64,000 bases of DNA from assembly GCF_035222485.1 (NCBI RefSeq), contig NC_085920.1, positions 1,488,001-1,552,000 on the forward strand, in the 5' to 3' direction. A model generated the notes under the pieces. That model did not search any database, was not told the origin of the DNA, and saw only the letters and a list, made by a program, of their open reading frames with translations. Of this stretch, positions 11,245-22,007 are shown piece by piece (within the stretch, counting starts at the first letter, position 1; each line of letters starts with the position of its first letter). This DNA comes from Podospora pseudoanserina. Taxonomy: Eukaryota > Ascomycota > Sordariomycetes > Sordariales > Podosporaceae. The translations under genes were made by a program, and so were the position numbers.

Positions 11245-11719
11245 TGTGTCTGTCGCAGTTGAATATTCAGAAAGATGTTTGCTCGCAGCGCTCAGCGCAT
11301 TGCCTGGTTCCAAAAAAGTTTACAGTCGAAGATGCGATGGCGTGTGAAGAGAAATGGTCGTGGTGTTTAATGCTCGGCTTTGGAGTCCTGGACCTCGGTG
11401 AGCTCTGGGTCTACGCACCGGTATCCCTGTCCCTGGATGCGGACGCAACAGCGGGGCCGTTTCGGGCTTAGGCTTAGGTGGTCCCCACATGCCCCAACGT
11501 CCAGGCTGACGTCGGTCTCCAAAATTAATTACAGGGGGCACAGGACAGCACGCGACGGATGTACGTACGAATTATTCAATTCGAAACACGATTTTTCTTC
11601 CCCTTCAGCTTTTATAGTCGTTGACACAGTCACTCGCTTTTACTCTTTGTTTACTTATCTCGCCCTTCTTCGACACTTCTCGATGCCTGTGGTAAAGGCA
11701 TCACCAGAAGACAGGCACA
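11245..11719. promoter_or_regulatory. shared divergent promoter region PEX10/ERD1
   Basis: A 475-bp gap separates the PEX10 start (minus) from the ERD1 start (plus), so both promoters must lie here or overlap neighbouring transcripts. I see no TATA box placed convincingly and no named operator. Confidence 0.5.
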
Positions 11720-12998
11720 ATGGACGGTGACCCGGCGGTTGAGCCGCAGCTCGATGCTTTCAGCTTGGCCTTCCCACTGCCCTACCGAGTAGCAATCATC
11801 GTGATTCTGGGTATGCCCTACCCTTTGAACTTGCTGTGAAGCTCTCCTGTTCTAACATTCTACTACAGCCGTGTGGGGATGGGGTCTCAATCTCCATTTC
11901 CTTCACATTCGTCGAATCGATGTGCCCTCTTTGATCCGCTACCCGGGCAGGTCGAGCTCGGCCCAACTGACCCATCACCATTCGACCTACCGCATCGCCT
12001 CCCTCCTCTCCTCCGCCTCTGGCCTGTCGATAGTGATCTTCTGGATGCTGACGCGAGGAGATCCTCAGCGTGTGATCGACTACGACTGGATTCCCATGAC
12101 CAACCTGCTCGTTATCGCCCTGCTCTTCTCCGTCCCTCTTCGCAAACTCTCGGTATCCCACCACGGAAGAAGTCGACTCCTTAGGACTTTGAAGAGAGTT
12201 AGCGTTGGAGGTCTGGCCGAGGCAAAAGACGGAAAGTTTGGGGACATCCTGCTTGCCGATGTGCTCACCAGCTATGCCAAAGTGCTGGCCGATCTCTTTG
12301 TCTGTCTTTGCATGTTCCTCACTAGCAATGGTTCTGCTACCGCCAGACCGGATCGGGGCTGCGGAGGTGATGTTCTTGTCCCCGTGATAATGGCTGTTCC
12401 AAGCGCCATTCGACTCAGGCAATGTCTGATCGAGTACGTTCGTGTTCGGAGCGCTCCTTTGAGAGAGGCTACAGGGTGGGGTGGTCAACACTTGGCCAAC
12501 GCCGCAAAGTACTCAACTGCTTTCCCAGTCATTGTCATCGGTGCCATGCTGAGGAATCAGACCGAGGCTTCACCTGGCCTGTCCCGTGCGTGGATTGCCG
12601 CTTGTCTGTTGAATTCCTTCTACAGTTTTTACTGGGATGTTGCCAAGGATTGGGATCTGACTCTCTTTTCTGATGCACGGGAAAGAAACTCTCCCGACCA
12701 TCCGTACGGGTTGAGGAGGAGGTTATTGGTGCATAAACCAGGGGTTTACTACGCTGTTATTGCGTTGGACCTGACTTTGCGGTGCACCTGGATGATCAAG
12801 CTGAACCCCAGTCTTGACCAAATCAGCAACTTTGAAAGTTCCATCTTTCTCATTCAGTTTCTAGAGGTGTTTAGGCGCTGGATATGGATTTTCTTCCGGG
12901 TTGAGACGGAATGGATTAGGAACAACCCAGTTGGGCTGGACGCTGAGGATATTCTTCTGGGAGACTTTCAAGGAAACAAGTACGAAGACGAGGACTGA
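11720..12998 (+). CDS. ERD1: Erd1-like EXS-domain Golgi membrane protein
   Basis: Model: join(11720..11810, 11869..12998), 406 aa, with a 58-nt intron. The sequence has repeated hydrophobic segments (for example YRVAIIVIL then AVWGWGLNLHFLHI; TNLLVIALLFSVPL; VLADLFVCLCMFL; FPVIVIGAM) and ends with the EXS signature region (SFYSFYWDVAKDWDLTLF; FLEVFRRWIWIFFRVETEWI). Yeast Erd1 is a Golgi protein needed to retain ER luminal proteins and recycle glycosyltransferases, with a proposed role in returning phosphate from the Golgi lumen. EXS proteins also include Xpr1/Syg1 phosphate exporters, but there is no SPX domain here, which favours Erd1. Confidence 0.9.
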
Positions 12999-13654
12999 AG
13001 AGGTGGCTCTTCGGCAATACACTTACATCATGACTAAGCGGAGATGAATAAAGTCGGCTGACTTTTATTCTTGGGTACAGGCTGGTATAGACTGGAATGG
13101 GAAACACGGCACATATGTATCATGGAGCAGGCGTTCGGGCAGCGTTTGGATTAGGTATGGACTGGTACTTTTGATGATGACCTCACATTATGCTAATATG
13201 GACCAGCGAGATATCACATAGCATGATCTGATCAAATTAACATCCCAACTTCGAAAACATTTCTCGGCGTTTGACCTTTTATGCTGGACTCGGAGGCCGC
13301 GAAGGCTCGACTCGTCAAGGGCGCCGCTCCGCTTAGTTTTATTGATCCAGACAAAGACCTGATGGTGTGGTTGACCAACTCCAACAAAGACGAGGACCGA
13401 AGAAGTTCCGTCACCCGCAGCTAGCCCTGGGTATGGTTGAAAGGGGTCAGGTGTGCTGCGCGGCATCGGGGGTTTTCCGTTTCTTTGTCGTGATGCTGCA
13501 AAAGTCCCGACAGTCTGGTTTGGCCAGCCACGCGAGATTCCCCGTGTCCGCTTTCAACCACTTTTATCTCAACCATGTCCCTTGTCTCGGAAAACGTGGT
13601 TCAATCCGATCAACTATGCATGACATGTTTGACACGATATAGGAGCCCCCGATC
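12999..13654. other. intergenic region, ERD1 to orphan gene
   Basis: It holds the ERD1 3' flank and the 5' leader of the next gene. Small open frames only; nothing recognised. Confidence 0.5.
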
Positions 13655-16594
13655 ATGGGTCCCGACGTAGCCTTCACGAAGCACCCCAATGGATCAGTCT
13701 CGGCTTTGGCCCGGGCAGAGATGCAAGCCGCCCACCAATTTTTACCTCCCCCCGTCGAACAGGTCCAGAGATACCACACCAAGAACCTACCTCCGCCTCC
13801 CCCAGATAGGAGACTATCATCAGTATCTGTTCTTAGCAGGGAAATGAATGTGGCATTTGCGGGTACCGAAGATATGCTTTCACTCGACACTGACCAACGC
13901 GAGGTATTAAAGAAACAGGAGCAGGAGGGTAATCAACAAGAAATGCCAGCTCACACCCACGTTTCCATTCCGACTCGTGCATCTGACGATGTCATCTCAC
14001 CTCAGCCAAAATCGGCGCTTCCTAAGTTATGGAAGATGACGGGGCATGATGGCTTCCGTACCTCAGCATCAAGAGCAGGGTCTATCGACACAACACACCA
14101 CATGACCGCATACGTGTCTTGTAACAGGTCAAATACCCAGATCGCTCCCGAAGAAGTGGAGCTACGCCGACAACTACATGAATACGAGTATGCCGGGACA
14201 GAAGGACCAAAGAACTCACTGACAGAGCCATGGCTGCCCTCTCCATTGAGCGATCAGTCGGTGACCTCTCCTCTGCAGAAGGATGTCAGTCGAGAGCCAG
14301 TCACAGCTATCTCTGACACAACTTTGATGGACATCAACACCGCGTTGCGAACATTAGAACCCGAGGAAAGGCGCCCTTCTAATGCGTCTTCCCTCAACCC
14401 TCCAGGGAGTAGACTGGGTTCGACTCCACATGCATCTTCTCCTACTTCACACATTGTTCGACGCAACAAACCTGACTTCCCTCGAGAAAAGAAGGTGGCC
14501 CCGGGACCCTCACCGTTGAAGAAGACGCCACGATCCGCCGTGCATGATGATCATGCTTGGTCTCGAGGCTACCGCATACCGGATTCAGACGAGCACAGGT
14601 CCAGCCACGACATGTATCATGAAGCAGCTGTGGAAATGGTGTCCAAAACACCCCCTAACTCTCCTGCTCATATCTCTTCGACAGCGAGCTCGTCGAAGCA
14701 CATACCGCTTGAGCAAATCATCAAGGGCATCCAATTGACCGAGATGAACACAGCAGATGCAGGGAACGCAAGCAGCGAGCCAAGTAGCTGGTATAGTAGC
14801 AGCCACCACTCGACCAAACCTTTACTAGCTTCTCCCCCTCGGCCGCCTCCTTCTTCATACCATTACTATCAGTCCCCGCGCGAAGGCCAGCAGCTGCAAA
14901 GCATACGCCGCCCCTCGGGGAGCAGCGCTTTTAGCGCCCTAAGTGCCACAAGCGCCCCCCAGAGGCACCTCCAGTCTGGAGACCGGTCTGTCATGGCGAG
15001 TACTAGCACCTTTGGCGGCCCTTCCCATTTCCATATCCACCCTCCCTCCTCTTCCCACTCGCGCAAACCATCGCGGAGTTCCCCATCACCCTCTCCATCT
15101 CAAAAGCCTTCCCCGCCCGGCGACAACGGTAATAGGCTTGGTGACCTTGACGGGGAAGTCCACGCAGACAGGGATTCAAGTATGGGCTGCCGAGGCAGAC
15201 GAACTTGCAGCATCTCGAGGACGCAGGGCACTCGGTCGATAACTATATCGAGGCCAGGAAGTGACGTTGTCACTCAGACCGTCAGCATCGATGCCAAGTC
15301 ACACGATGCTTGGTCGAGCCATTTCTCCCCTTCCCCCACGTCCCCGAAAAGGTACAGCTCCATCCTCAGCAAAGTCTTTAGGCGCTCTACAGGTGTTTAT
15401 CCAGTAACACCTCTTCGATCTCCTTCTAAGCAGAAAGGACCATACAACCTGATGTTAGAATCGGCACAGCAGCGGCGAGCCCTACACCAGATCCAACATC
15501 AGTTCGGATCAGACGTGAAGCCCACCACCCCCACAACACCAAATCATTTATCTTTCTCGCAAATTATCAGTAAGGCAGGAGCTGCTGCCACGGCTCCATT
15601 CAAAACCCCCGAAGAAAGGAGACGCTCCAAACTCAAAAACAAGATCAGAGTCTATGGCGACGAGGGTCAGCTCTTGGGCCAGGAGGAAGGTGCCACACCA
15701 TTCAAGCACAAGACTGAGGCTGCCAACAACGAAACTCCATCCGCAAGGGCGTCAAAACATTCGATGCTTGCTGGATATGACAGGTCAAAGTCAGCCCACG
15801 AGTTGATGGGTGAAGGAACGCTTATTCCGCCAAACGACAACCCAATCTGGATGGGCCCAGGAGTGGCAACTTATGTTCACGGGACGTCTGTTTCTTCAAC
15901 TCCAAGATTAGTCTCAACGCCCAGTGGCACCCCAGGCGTGACGTCTGCCCGGTTCTCGGCGGCAAATACAGCTACCGCGTCTGGTACTGACTCCAACTCA
16001 ATCTGGTCCCGAGCCCCGACATTATCAGCAACAGAGACGCCACCGAGAACAACATTTGGTAGCATTGCCTCCCTTCCTCCTCCTCCTCCCGCTACTGCAA
16101 CAAGGGGAAACACTTCCTCCCCTCCGGCGAGGTATCGCAAGACCCCAGCAGGAGGAAGCGATTCTTCTCAGGGTCATAGCCGCAGTCCGGCTGTCAGGCC
16201 TAGGCTAGGTGCTACTGCGACGGAAAATCGATATAGCCCTGCAGCTTCTCTACCGCTACCGCCGGTGCATGTCCCACCGCCGTTTGTGCCCAGGTCTTTT
16301 ACAGCACAAGTGTCGGTGTTGGATAACCCGCTCAAGCAAACCAGGGGTACCAGTCCGAGGCCAACGCCTAGTCCTAAACCTTCGAACGCAACACGATCAG
16401 AGATTGAAATTCCTGGGTACACCACTTTGCTTGCTGACGGAGCGGCGTATGGAGGGTCGAGAACGGGGGCGGTGGGGTTGGGTATTCTTGTTCCTTGGAG
16501 GACTAAGAGTGTCATTGAGCGGGAGGAGAGGGAGAAGATAGAGGGACAGAAGAAGGAGGGGATGGAGGTAGAGGGGGTGAGGAATGTTTTGTAG
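13655..16594 (+). CDS. large Ser/Pro-rich disordered protein of unknown function
   Basis: A single 979-codon frame starting at ATG 13655 (MGPDVAFTKHPNGSVS). I do not recognise a catalytic domain. Nearly the whole chain is low complexity: Ser/Pro/Thr-rich stretches, polyproline (NLPPPPPD; SLPPPPPA), His/Ser-rich patches and many SP/TP and RxxS sites. Two blocks look more ordered: about 580-640 (SILSKVFRRSTGVYPVTPLRSPSK) and the C-terminal 50 residues (EIEIPGYTTLLADGAAYGG, then a charged helix). This is typical of fungal polarity, cytoskeletal or signalling scaffolds regulated by phosphorylation, but that is inference. The lack of stops over 2.9 kb supports a real gene. An upstream non-coding exon cannot be excluded. 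Confidence 0.8.
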   Translation: MGPDVAFTKHPNGSVSALARAEMQAAHQFLPPPVEQVQRYHTKNLPPPPPDRRLSSVSVLSREMNVAFAGTEDMLSLDTDQREVLKKQEQEGNQQEMPAHTHVSIPTRASDDVISPQPKSALPKLWKMTGHDGFRTSASRAGSIDTTHHMTAYVSCNRSNTQIAPEEVELRRQLHEYEYAGTEGPKNSLTEPWLPSPLSDQSVTSPLQKDVSREPVTAISDTTLMDINTALRTLEPEERRPSNASSLNPPGSRLGSTPHASSPTSHIVRRNKPDFPREKKVAPGPSPLKKTPRSAVHDDHAWSRGYRIPDSDEHRSSHDMYHEAAVEMVSKTPPNSPAHISSTASSSKHIPLEQIIKGIQLTEMNTADAGNASSEPSSWYSSSHHSTKPLLASPPRPPPSSYHYYQSPREGQQLQSIRRPSGSSAFSALSATSAPQRHLQSGDRSVMASTSTFGGPSHFHIHPPSSSHSRKPSRSSPSPSPSQKPSPPGDNGNRLGDLDGEVHADRDSSMGCRGRRTCSISRTQGTRSITISRPGSDVVTQTVSIDAKSHDAWSSHFSPSPTSPKRYSSILSKVFRRSTGVYPVTPLRSPSKQKGPYNLMLESAQQRRALHQIQHQFGSDVKPTTPTTPNHLSFSQIISKAGAAATAPFKTPEERRRSKLKNKIRVYGDEGQLLGQEEGATPFKHKTEAANNETPSARASKHSMLAGYDRSKSAHELMGEGTLIPPNDNPIWMGPGVATYVHGTSVSSTPRLVSTPSGTPGVTSARFSAANTATASGTDSNSIWSRAPTLSATETPPRTTFGSIASLPPPPPATATRGNTSSPPARYRKTPAGGSDSSQGHSRSPAVRPRLGATATENRYSPAASLPLPPVHVPPPFVPRSFTAQVSVLDNPLKQTRGTSPRPTPSPKPSNATRSEIEIPGYTTLLADGAAYGGSRTGAVGLGILVPWRTKSVIEREEREKIEGQKKEGMEVEGVRNVL

Positions 16595-17609
16595 AAGGGG
16601 GGTTGAAACAGCTGGTGTTTTGGGTATTGAGATTTATGGGCAGATGTGGTTACATCGGATTTTGGGATGGTAAACGTAGTGTTGGTTTTGGGGCATTGGT
16701 AGAGGAGGGGGAGTGTGTTGTGATTATACTGGGTGGTGTACATAGATTCAAATTTATAGGCTGATGGGTTGAAGTGCGGTTAATGGTGGTTTGCTTCCTG
16801 GGTTAGTCTATCTTCTTACTTGGGAAGGAGCGGGCTCGAGAGGAATAGCTCCTTCCATGTTGCTCTGTGACTGCCGTCTCGAGTCTTTCCATGTTGTGTT
16901 GCTCCTTCCTCGAGAACAACTGAACCATGGTATATATATTAGTTTAGACATACACCCCTCAACAAGGAACAGTTGCTCCTGGCCAATGGTCAAGTGGTAA
17001 GCCTGCTGGCCGGCAGGAAAGTTGTCCAAAATACCCTCCCAGGGTTCCTGTCCATCCGTGACAGAGCCTCCTGTTCAAATCCTCGCACAACCCACGGTTT
17101 TCGGCGCTGTACACCACAATCAAACAAAGTGTGGATGCCCAGCGAACTTTTTGATTTTAACTTGATCATGATAGTGTCGTTCGACTGTCTTTTTTTCCCG
17201 TTCTTCCATCTAGAATACCGTTGACGTTTGGACTCGAAATGCATATATCTCCAGGTCAACATTCACGTCACCCCCCACTCTTTCTTCATCAACAAAAAGT
17301 TACCCCACATTCCCCATCCCCTTTCCCCCTTCGACGACACCCAACCCTTCCAGAACACCGGCCGGCCGAGGTCCACCTATGACAAGCACTCCTCCGGCTT
17401 TTGACTCCCGGAACCCGCCCCGCATTTGCATTTCCCCAGTCTAGTCAAGTGCCCGCAACATTGCCATGTGCATTTCCTACCTTATGCAGTACACTCCAGA
17501 GTGCAGTGCACCGCCTTATCCGACCGAGCCTTACGCTTATCCAGCCACCTCCCCTCACTACTCACCCCCCTTTTAACCTACCAACCAACCTAAGCTTTGG
17601 CCGCAGAAA
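16595..17609. other. intergenic region with short inverted repeats
   Basis: It separates the orphan gene from the Nudix gene. The first 150 bases are G/T-rich (3' UTR). A cluster of short inverted and direct repeats sits at 16823-16909. From 17280 the sequence is C-rich and probably contains the Nudix promoter and leader. Confidence 0.5.
16823..16909. repeat. inverted/direct repeat cluster GGAAGGAGC / GCTCCTTCC with CTCGAG sites
   Basis: GGAAGGAGC at 16823-16831 is the exact reverse complement of GCTCCTTCC at 16848-16856, which recurs at 16901-16909. TTCCATGTTG also occurs twice (near 16853 and 16887), and CTCGAG three times. A transcript could form alternative hairpins here. Function unknown. 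Confidence 0.7.
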
Positions 17610-19016
17610 ATGACCAGCACGTTGATGGTCTCTGAGCCTCATCAGTCAGATCGACAAGACCCCCAACAACAAGAAGAAGATCTCATTTCTACTCCAGCCC
17701 AACCAGGCCAGGAAGAAACAAAGACGGTAGTTCAGGGGTTGCAGGATTCACCGAGTTTGAGTCCCACCGCTTTAGATACTCAACAGGAAGAAAGTGAGAG
17801 GGAGGAAGACGAGGGGGCGTATTACTGGAAAAGGGAGACCATGGCGCCGTTGAATGCTGTTTCTGCTGTGAGTTGAACTTTGGGGTCAATGAGTGGAATG
17901 AGATAGATGGTGACTGATGTCTGGAATGGCAGGCGGCGGTTGCGAGGCTGAGGGCGTTCAAGCCGCCTCCTTTTCCGTTGTGGGATCGGTTGCCTGTCAG
18001 TAGACGGGCGGCGGTGTTGTTGCTGTTGTATGCGGACCGGAAGGGGGATTTGAGGGTGGTGATAACGATGAGGGCGGCGACGTTGAGGAGTTTTTCTGGT
18101 GGGTTGCTGTGAGATGATACTACATGGAATGTGTGGTTGACTTCTATGTACCAGGTCATGCAGCATTGCCAGGTGGGAAGGCGGACACCATCAACGAGAC
18201 ACCCTGTAACCACTCCCCCATCGTCTCACCACCCTGAACAACTACTGACCACTGCGAAAAGACCAAATCGCCCGCCGCGAAGCCTACGAAGAAATCGGCC
18301 TCCCCCTCGACAACACCCACCTCCCCCCACCCTTCACAATCGAACACCTCTGCTACCTCCCCGCCAACCTCGCCCGCACCGAGCTCGTCGTCCGCCCCGT
18401 CGTCGCCCTCCTGCACACCTCCCCCCCTTCCTCCACCGCCACCTCCCCCCAGTCAAACCCCGTCTCCCCGCAGCCCAACCCAACAATCACCGCTGAAGAC
18501 TCCCTAATCCCGCGACTCGACGCCAAAGAAGTCGCCGCCGTGTTCTCCGCCCCGTTTCACAACTTCCTCAGGTCAACCGATGAACCTGGTCACGAAAAGG
18601 TAGAAGGGGAGTGGTATAATGGCTCCTGGACGGAATGGCACGAGGAGCCCTGGCGGATGCACTTTTTTTATGTCCCGGTCACTAACCAGAGGGTTACTAA
18701 ACCTAAAATTCGTGAGGGGGGTTTGGCATCACTGGCTGAAGATCACAGCCCTGATGAGGAGCCAGTGGAAGAGGAAAAGCGGTACAAAGTCTGGGGGATG
18801 ACCGCTCGGATTCTGGTGGATGCGGCCACGATTGCGTATGGGGAGAAGCCAGAGTTTGAACATAACAGTCATTTTGGAGATGAGAGGATCATTGAGGGAT
18901 TGGAAAGGTTGGGGAGGCTGGGGGAGAAGAAGAGACGGGGGAGTACAGTCACCAAAGAGGATGTGAAGAAGGCGGGGGAGATTATGACCAAGAAAGAGGA
19001 AGGCAGTAAGATGTGA
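17610..19016 (+). CDS. PCD1: Nudix hydrolase, Pcd1-type coenzyme A diphosphatase, predicted peroxisomal
   Basis: Model: join(17610..17867, 17933..18098, 18155..18205, 18262..19016), 409 aa; introns of 65, 56 and 56 nt. Splicing joins the two halves of the Nudix box: GGKADTINETP ends exon 3 and YQIARREAYEEIGL starts exon 4. The catalytic REAYEEIG core is intact, although the first Glu of the classical GX5E pattern is Asn here with Glu next to it. The C-terminus is SKM, a good match to a PTS1 peroxisomal signal. Yeast Pcd1 cleaves CoA and oxidised CoA in peroxisomes. The N-terminal ~80 residues are acidic and Gln-rich, probably disordered. Composition switches from C-rich to G-rich on the coding strand near 18560. 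Confidence 0.9.
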
Positions 19017-19111
19017 GATGATTGTTTTGGGTATGAATCATGAAATGGTCTATTCTTTTGGGCGTGAGACAGGTGTAGATCACATGAGACTAGATTACAC
19101 AGTAGAAATCG

Positions 19112-19874
19112 TTAATGGCAGGCTGTCTCCTTTGCTACGGTGGTCTGACCGCCAAACAAGAGGTATCCGAGGCCGGCGCCAAAGGAGCAGGCGAGCATGA
19201 CCCAGCCGTTGTAAGTCATGAAGATGAGCCTTATATCTTGTCAGGTTGCCATCTTGAGTGCATTTACGAAAGGATACTCACATGATCATAAAAGCATAAA
19301 AGTTCTGCACCGCATACAAGACACTCTTGATGATGTGCGCCCGCTTGGTGACCTCGTCTCTGTTCTGGCCTGTAATCACAGCGCCAAAGAAGGGGGCTGT
19401 CTCAGCATCTTGTTCATGATCTTCCTCGTCTTGATATCGAGACTCGATTTCTCCTTGGAACCAAAGGAAAAACACATCGTCTCAGCCTATGGAATATTTG
19501 GGGAAGAGTATGAAGAATGACTTACGAGGGACGGAGTTGGCCCGTCTGGTGACTGCGGCTTCATAGCGACGAATGGCTTCACGGAGGGCTTCGTAGCCGG
19601 CGCCGAGGGCGACGATGGCGAGGAGGGAGACGAAGAGGGAAAAGTTGGAGGAGATGTGCCATTGGCGGAAGACGATGCAGAGGTTGTTGGTATCCCAGGT
19701 GAAGAGCATCTTTCTCTCATATCAGTATCATGTTTTGATGAGAGGGATATGAGGAAAAGGACCCACGTTCATGTTGCACATGTTTTGGCCATCACCGCCG
19801 TGATCACCGTGGCCCATGTGAGCCGAGTGGTCCATCATTTCGTGATGGGAGTGGTCGTGGTGAGAGTGATCCAT
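19112..19874 (-). CDS. Ctr-family copper transporter
   Basis: Model: complement(19112..19229, 19282..19453, 19526..19709, 19767..19874), 193 aa; introns 52, 72 and 57 nt. The N-terminus is a His/Met-rich copper-collecting region (MDHSHHDHSHHEMMDHSAHM). TM1 lies near 45-68 (SLFVSLLAIVALGAGYEAL). TM2 carries the MxxxM selectivity motif at M155-M159, split by the last intron, and TM3 carries GxxxG at G172-G176. These are the defining Ctr features; the protein should form a trimer importing Cu(I) at the plasma membrane or vacuole. It ends 96 bp from the Nudix stop, tail to tail. Which paralogue it is (Ctr1/2/4/5/6-like) cannot be decided here. Confidence 0.93.
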
Positions 19875-20492
19875 TTTCGCGTTTACTTTGTGAGTGAAAA
19901 AGACAGAACAAATGAGAATCGTGAGAGAGAAGTGAGGAACTGAGATTATGGTGAAGAAGTTCTCACTCGGGGTTCAAGTTGCGCATGAAATCTGTCCCAA
20001 CGTTGGGAACGAGACGCGAACAGGGGTCCGTGGATCCATGCACGGGGCCCCACTTTTGATAATCAGCTCTGGGGAAGGGCGACTCGGCATTGTCTCGGGG
20101 GCGCGGGGCAGGAGCTTGGAAAGGATTGATGGCGGGGTTGGTCTGGGTTGATGACGGAGGGAATTTGGGAATGGAGACATATTTCTAAAATCTCAAGAAC
20201 TAAGATCATCATCAAACATACAGGCTTTACAGTTGTGACGCTGTACACCTAAGCCTCTCGGCATTGACAGGTGGGTGACCACCGAGCTTCAAGATCTCGA
20301 GGGTGAAGCTCTCATCTGATCTCACGAGCACTGAGCAAAGCTCCCGATGATACCCGCAGCGCTTTGCTGAATGACAAGTCTTCATATTCGCTCACTCACC
20401 CGTCCCAGACTATCACACCTCCAAGTCCATCTCATACCTTTAGCTGCTCTCATTAACCTTGTTCTCACAGATCCAACCAAACGCTCATCGAA
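19875..20492. promoter_or_regulatory. divergent intergenic region, copper transporter / BNA1
   Basis: About 620 bp separate the start of the Ctr gene (minus) from the start of BNA1 (plus) and must contain both promoters. No repeat or RNA gene is seen; I did not identify a copper-responsive element with confidence. Confidence 0.45.
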
Positions 20493-21106
20493 ATGCTCAC
20501 CCAACCCATCAACCTGCCAAAATGGTTCAGTCTCCAATATCACCACTTTGATCTCTAACCAAACTAACACACACCCCTAGGCTTGAAGAAAACTCCCACC
20601 TCCTCAAACCCCCCATCAACAACTACTGCGTCTACAACGAAGGCTTCACCGTCATGATCGTCGGCGGCCCCAACGCCCGCACCGACTACCACATCAACCA
20701 AACCCCCGAATGGTTCTACCAGCACCGCGGCGCCATGCTCCTCAAGATCGTCGACCCCACCGACAACAACACCTTCAAGGACATCATCATCCGCCAAGGC
20801 GACATGTTCCTCCTCCCGCCCAACACCCCCCACAACCCCGTCCGCTTCGCCGACACCGTTGGCATCGTCCTCGAGCAAAAGCGTCCAGAGGGGAGCATCG
20901 ACCGGATGAGGTGGTACTGCCAGTCATGCAAGGAGATTGTTCACGAGGCGAGCTTTCACTGCACCGATTTGGGGACGCAGATCAAAGCTGCGGTGGAGGC
21001 TTTCAAGGAAGACGAGGAGAAGAGGACATGTAAAAAGTGTGGGGAGGTGGCGGCGTGGAAGCCCGCCGAGGGGAGTCTGAAGGATCCTAATTTGGAGGAG
21101 GCTTGA
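20493..21106 (+). CDS. BNA1: 3-hydroxyanthranilate 3,4-dioxygenase
   Basis: Model: join(20493..20524, 20581..21106), 185 aa. The donor at 20525 is chosen because it restores the family sequence [15 protein letters not shown]. The cupin iron ligands are H48, E54 (in [11 protein letters not shown]) and H95 ([11 protein letters not shown]). A C-terminal rubredoxin-like site, CQSC ... CKKC, is present as in bacterial and fungal enzymes. The enzyme opens the ring of 3-hydroxyanthranilate in the kynurenine route from tryptophan to NAD+, in the cytosol. The 5' part of exon 2 is C-rich and the 3' third strongly G-rich on the coding strand. Confidence 0.95.
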
Positions 21107-21200
21107 TTTTTTGGTGTATATTTACTTTTCTACTTGGGGGTTTCTAGCGGTGTATATGCAAAAAATCATCTGTTTTGGATACATGGAAAAAAAAAACATT

Positions 21201-22007
21201 TTACGTCTCGCCGTACTGGTAAGCACCAGTTGACTCCTCCACCTGGACCTCAATCTTGGCCTCCTCGAGCTCCTTGCCGTTGATTCTGATACCAGCCTTC
21301 ATGACGTCGCCGGGAACGACCGGGCCGACGCCCTTGGGGGTGCCAGTGAGGATGATGTCGCCTGGGTTGAGGGTCATGACCTTGGAGATGTCGCCGAGGA
21401 TCTTGGGGATGCGGAAGAGCATCAGCTCGGTCGAGTCCTGCTGCTGGACCTTGTCGTTGACGGTGAGGTAGAGCTCGATGTTGTGGGGGTCGGGAATGGC
21501 CGACTTGTTGATGACGTTGCTGACGGGGAGGAAGGTGTCGAAGCCCTTGCAGATGTCCCAGGGGAGGCCCTTCTTCTTGGCTTCGTTTTGGACGTTGCGG
21601 GCGGTCATGTCGATGCTGAGGGCGTAGCCTTTTTTATCATGTGTTAGTTCGATGGGAAGGGAAGCGCAGATGAGATGAGAACTGACTGTCAATGGCGTCG
21701 AGAGCGGCCTTGTTGTCATTCTCATCAAAGTCTCTGATACGCTTGCCGAGGACAAGGGCGAGCTCGACTTCGTAGTGAAGGTCAACACCCTTGGGGCGGA
21801 CGACCGGACCCTCCCCGGGGGCCAAGATGGAGGAAGAAGGCTTCAGAAAAAAGAAGGGTTGCTTGGGGCGGGTGTTGTTGAGTTCAGCAATGTGGTCCCT
21901 GTTCAAGTTAGCTTTAGTACTCCTATTACCAGGTAGGCATGAGGGAGCACACACGCATAGTTGCGGCCAATGCACACGACCTTGCCAGCCTTCTTGAGCG
22001 ACGCCAT
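21201..22007 (-). CDS. FAH-family acylpyruvate hydrolase (FAHD1-like)
   Basis: Model: complement(21201..21628, 21687..21898, 21955..22007), 230 aa; introns 58 and 56 nt. Sequence runs MASLKKAGKVVCIGRNYADH, then metal-binding acidic residues in HYEVELALVLGK and the Asp in SIDMTARN, a Lys in CKGFDTFLP, and the family ending LTGTPKGVGPV. Length and motifs match FAHD1, a mitochondrial/cytosolic hydrolase of acylpyruvates and decarboxylase of oxaloacetate in animals. It ends 94 bp from BNA1, tail to tail; the adjacency may be chance. A 5-oxopent-3-ene-dioate decarboxylase role is an alternative within the same fold. Confidence 0.9.

Noticed and set aside
11245-11313. N-terminal extension of PEX10 in frame
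   Set aside because: Family alignment favours the ATG at 11244; the extension would consume the divergent promoter.
16987-17085. tRNA-like A box (TGGTCAAGTGG), a CCTGC/GCAGG hairpin and a B-box-like word (TGTTCAAATCC)
   Set aside because: The T-arm stem does not pair, the acceptor ends are not complementary, and the box spacing needs a long intron. Not a functional tRNA.
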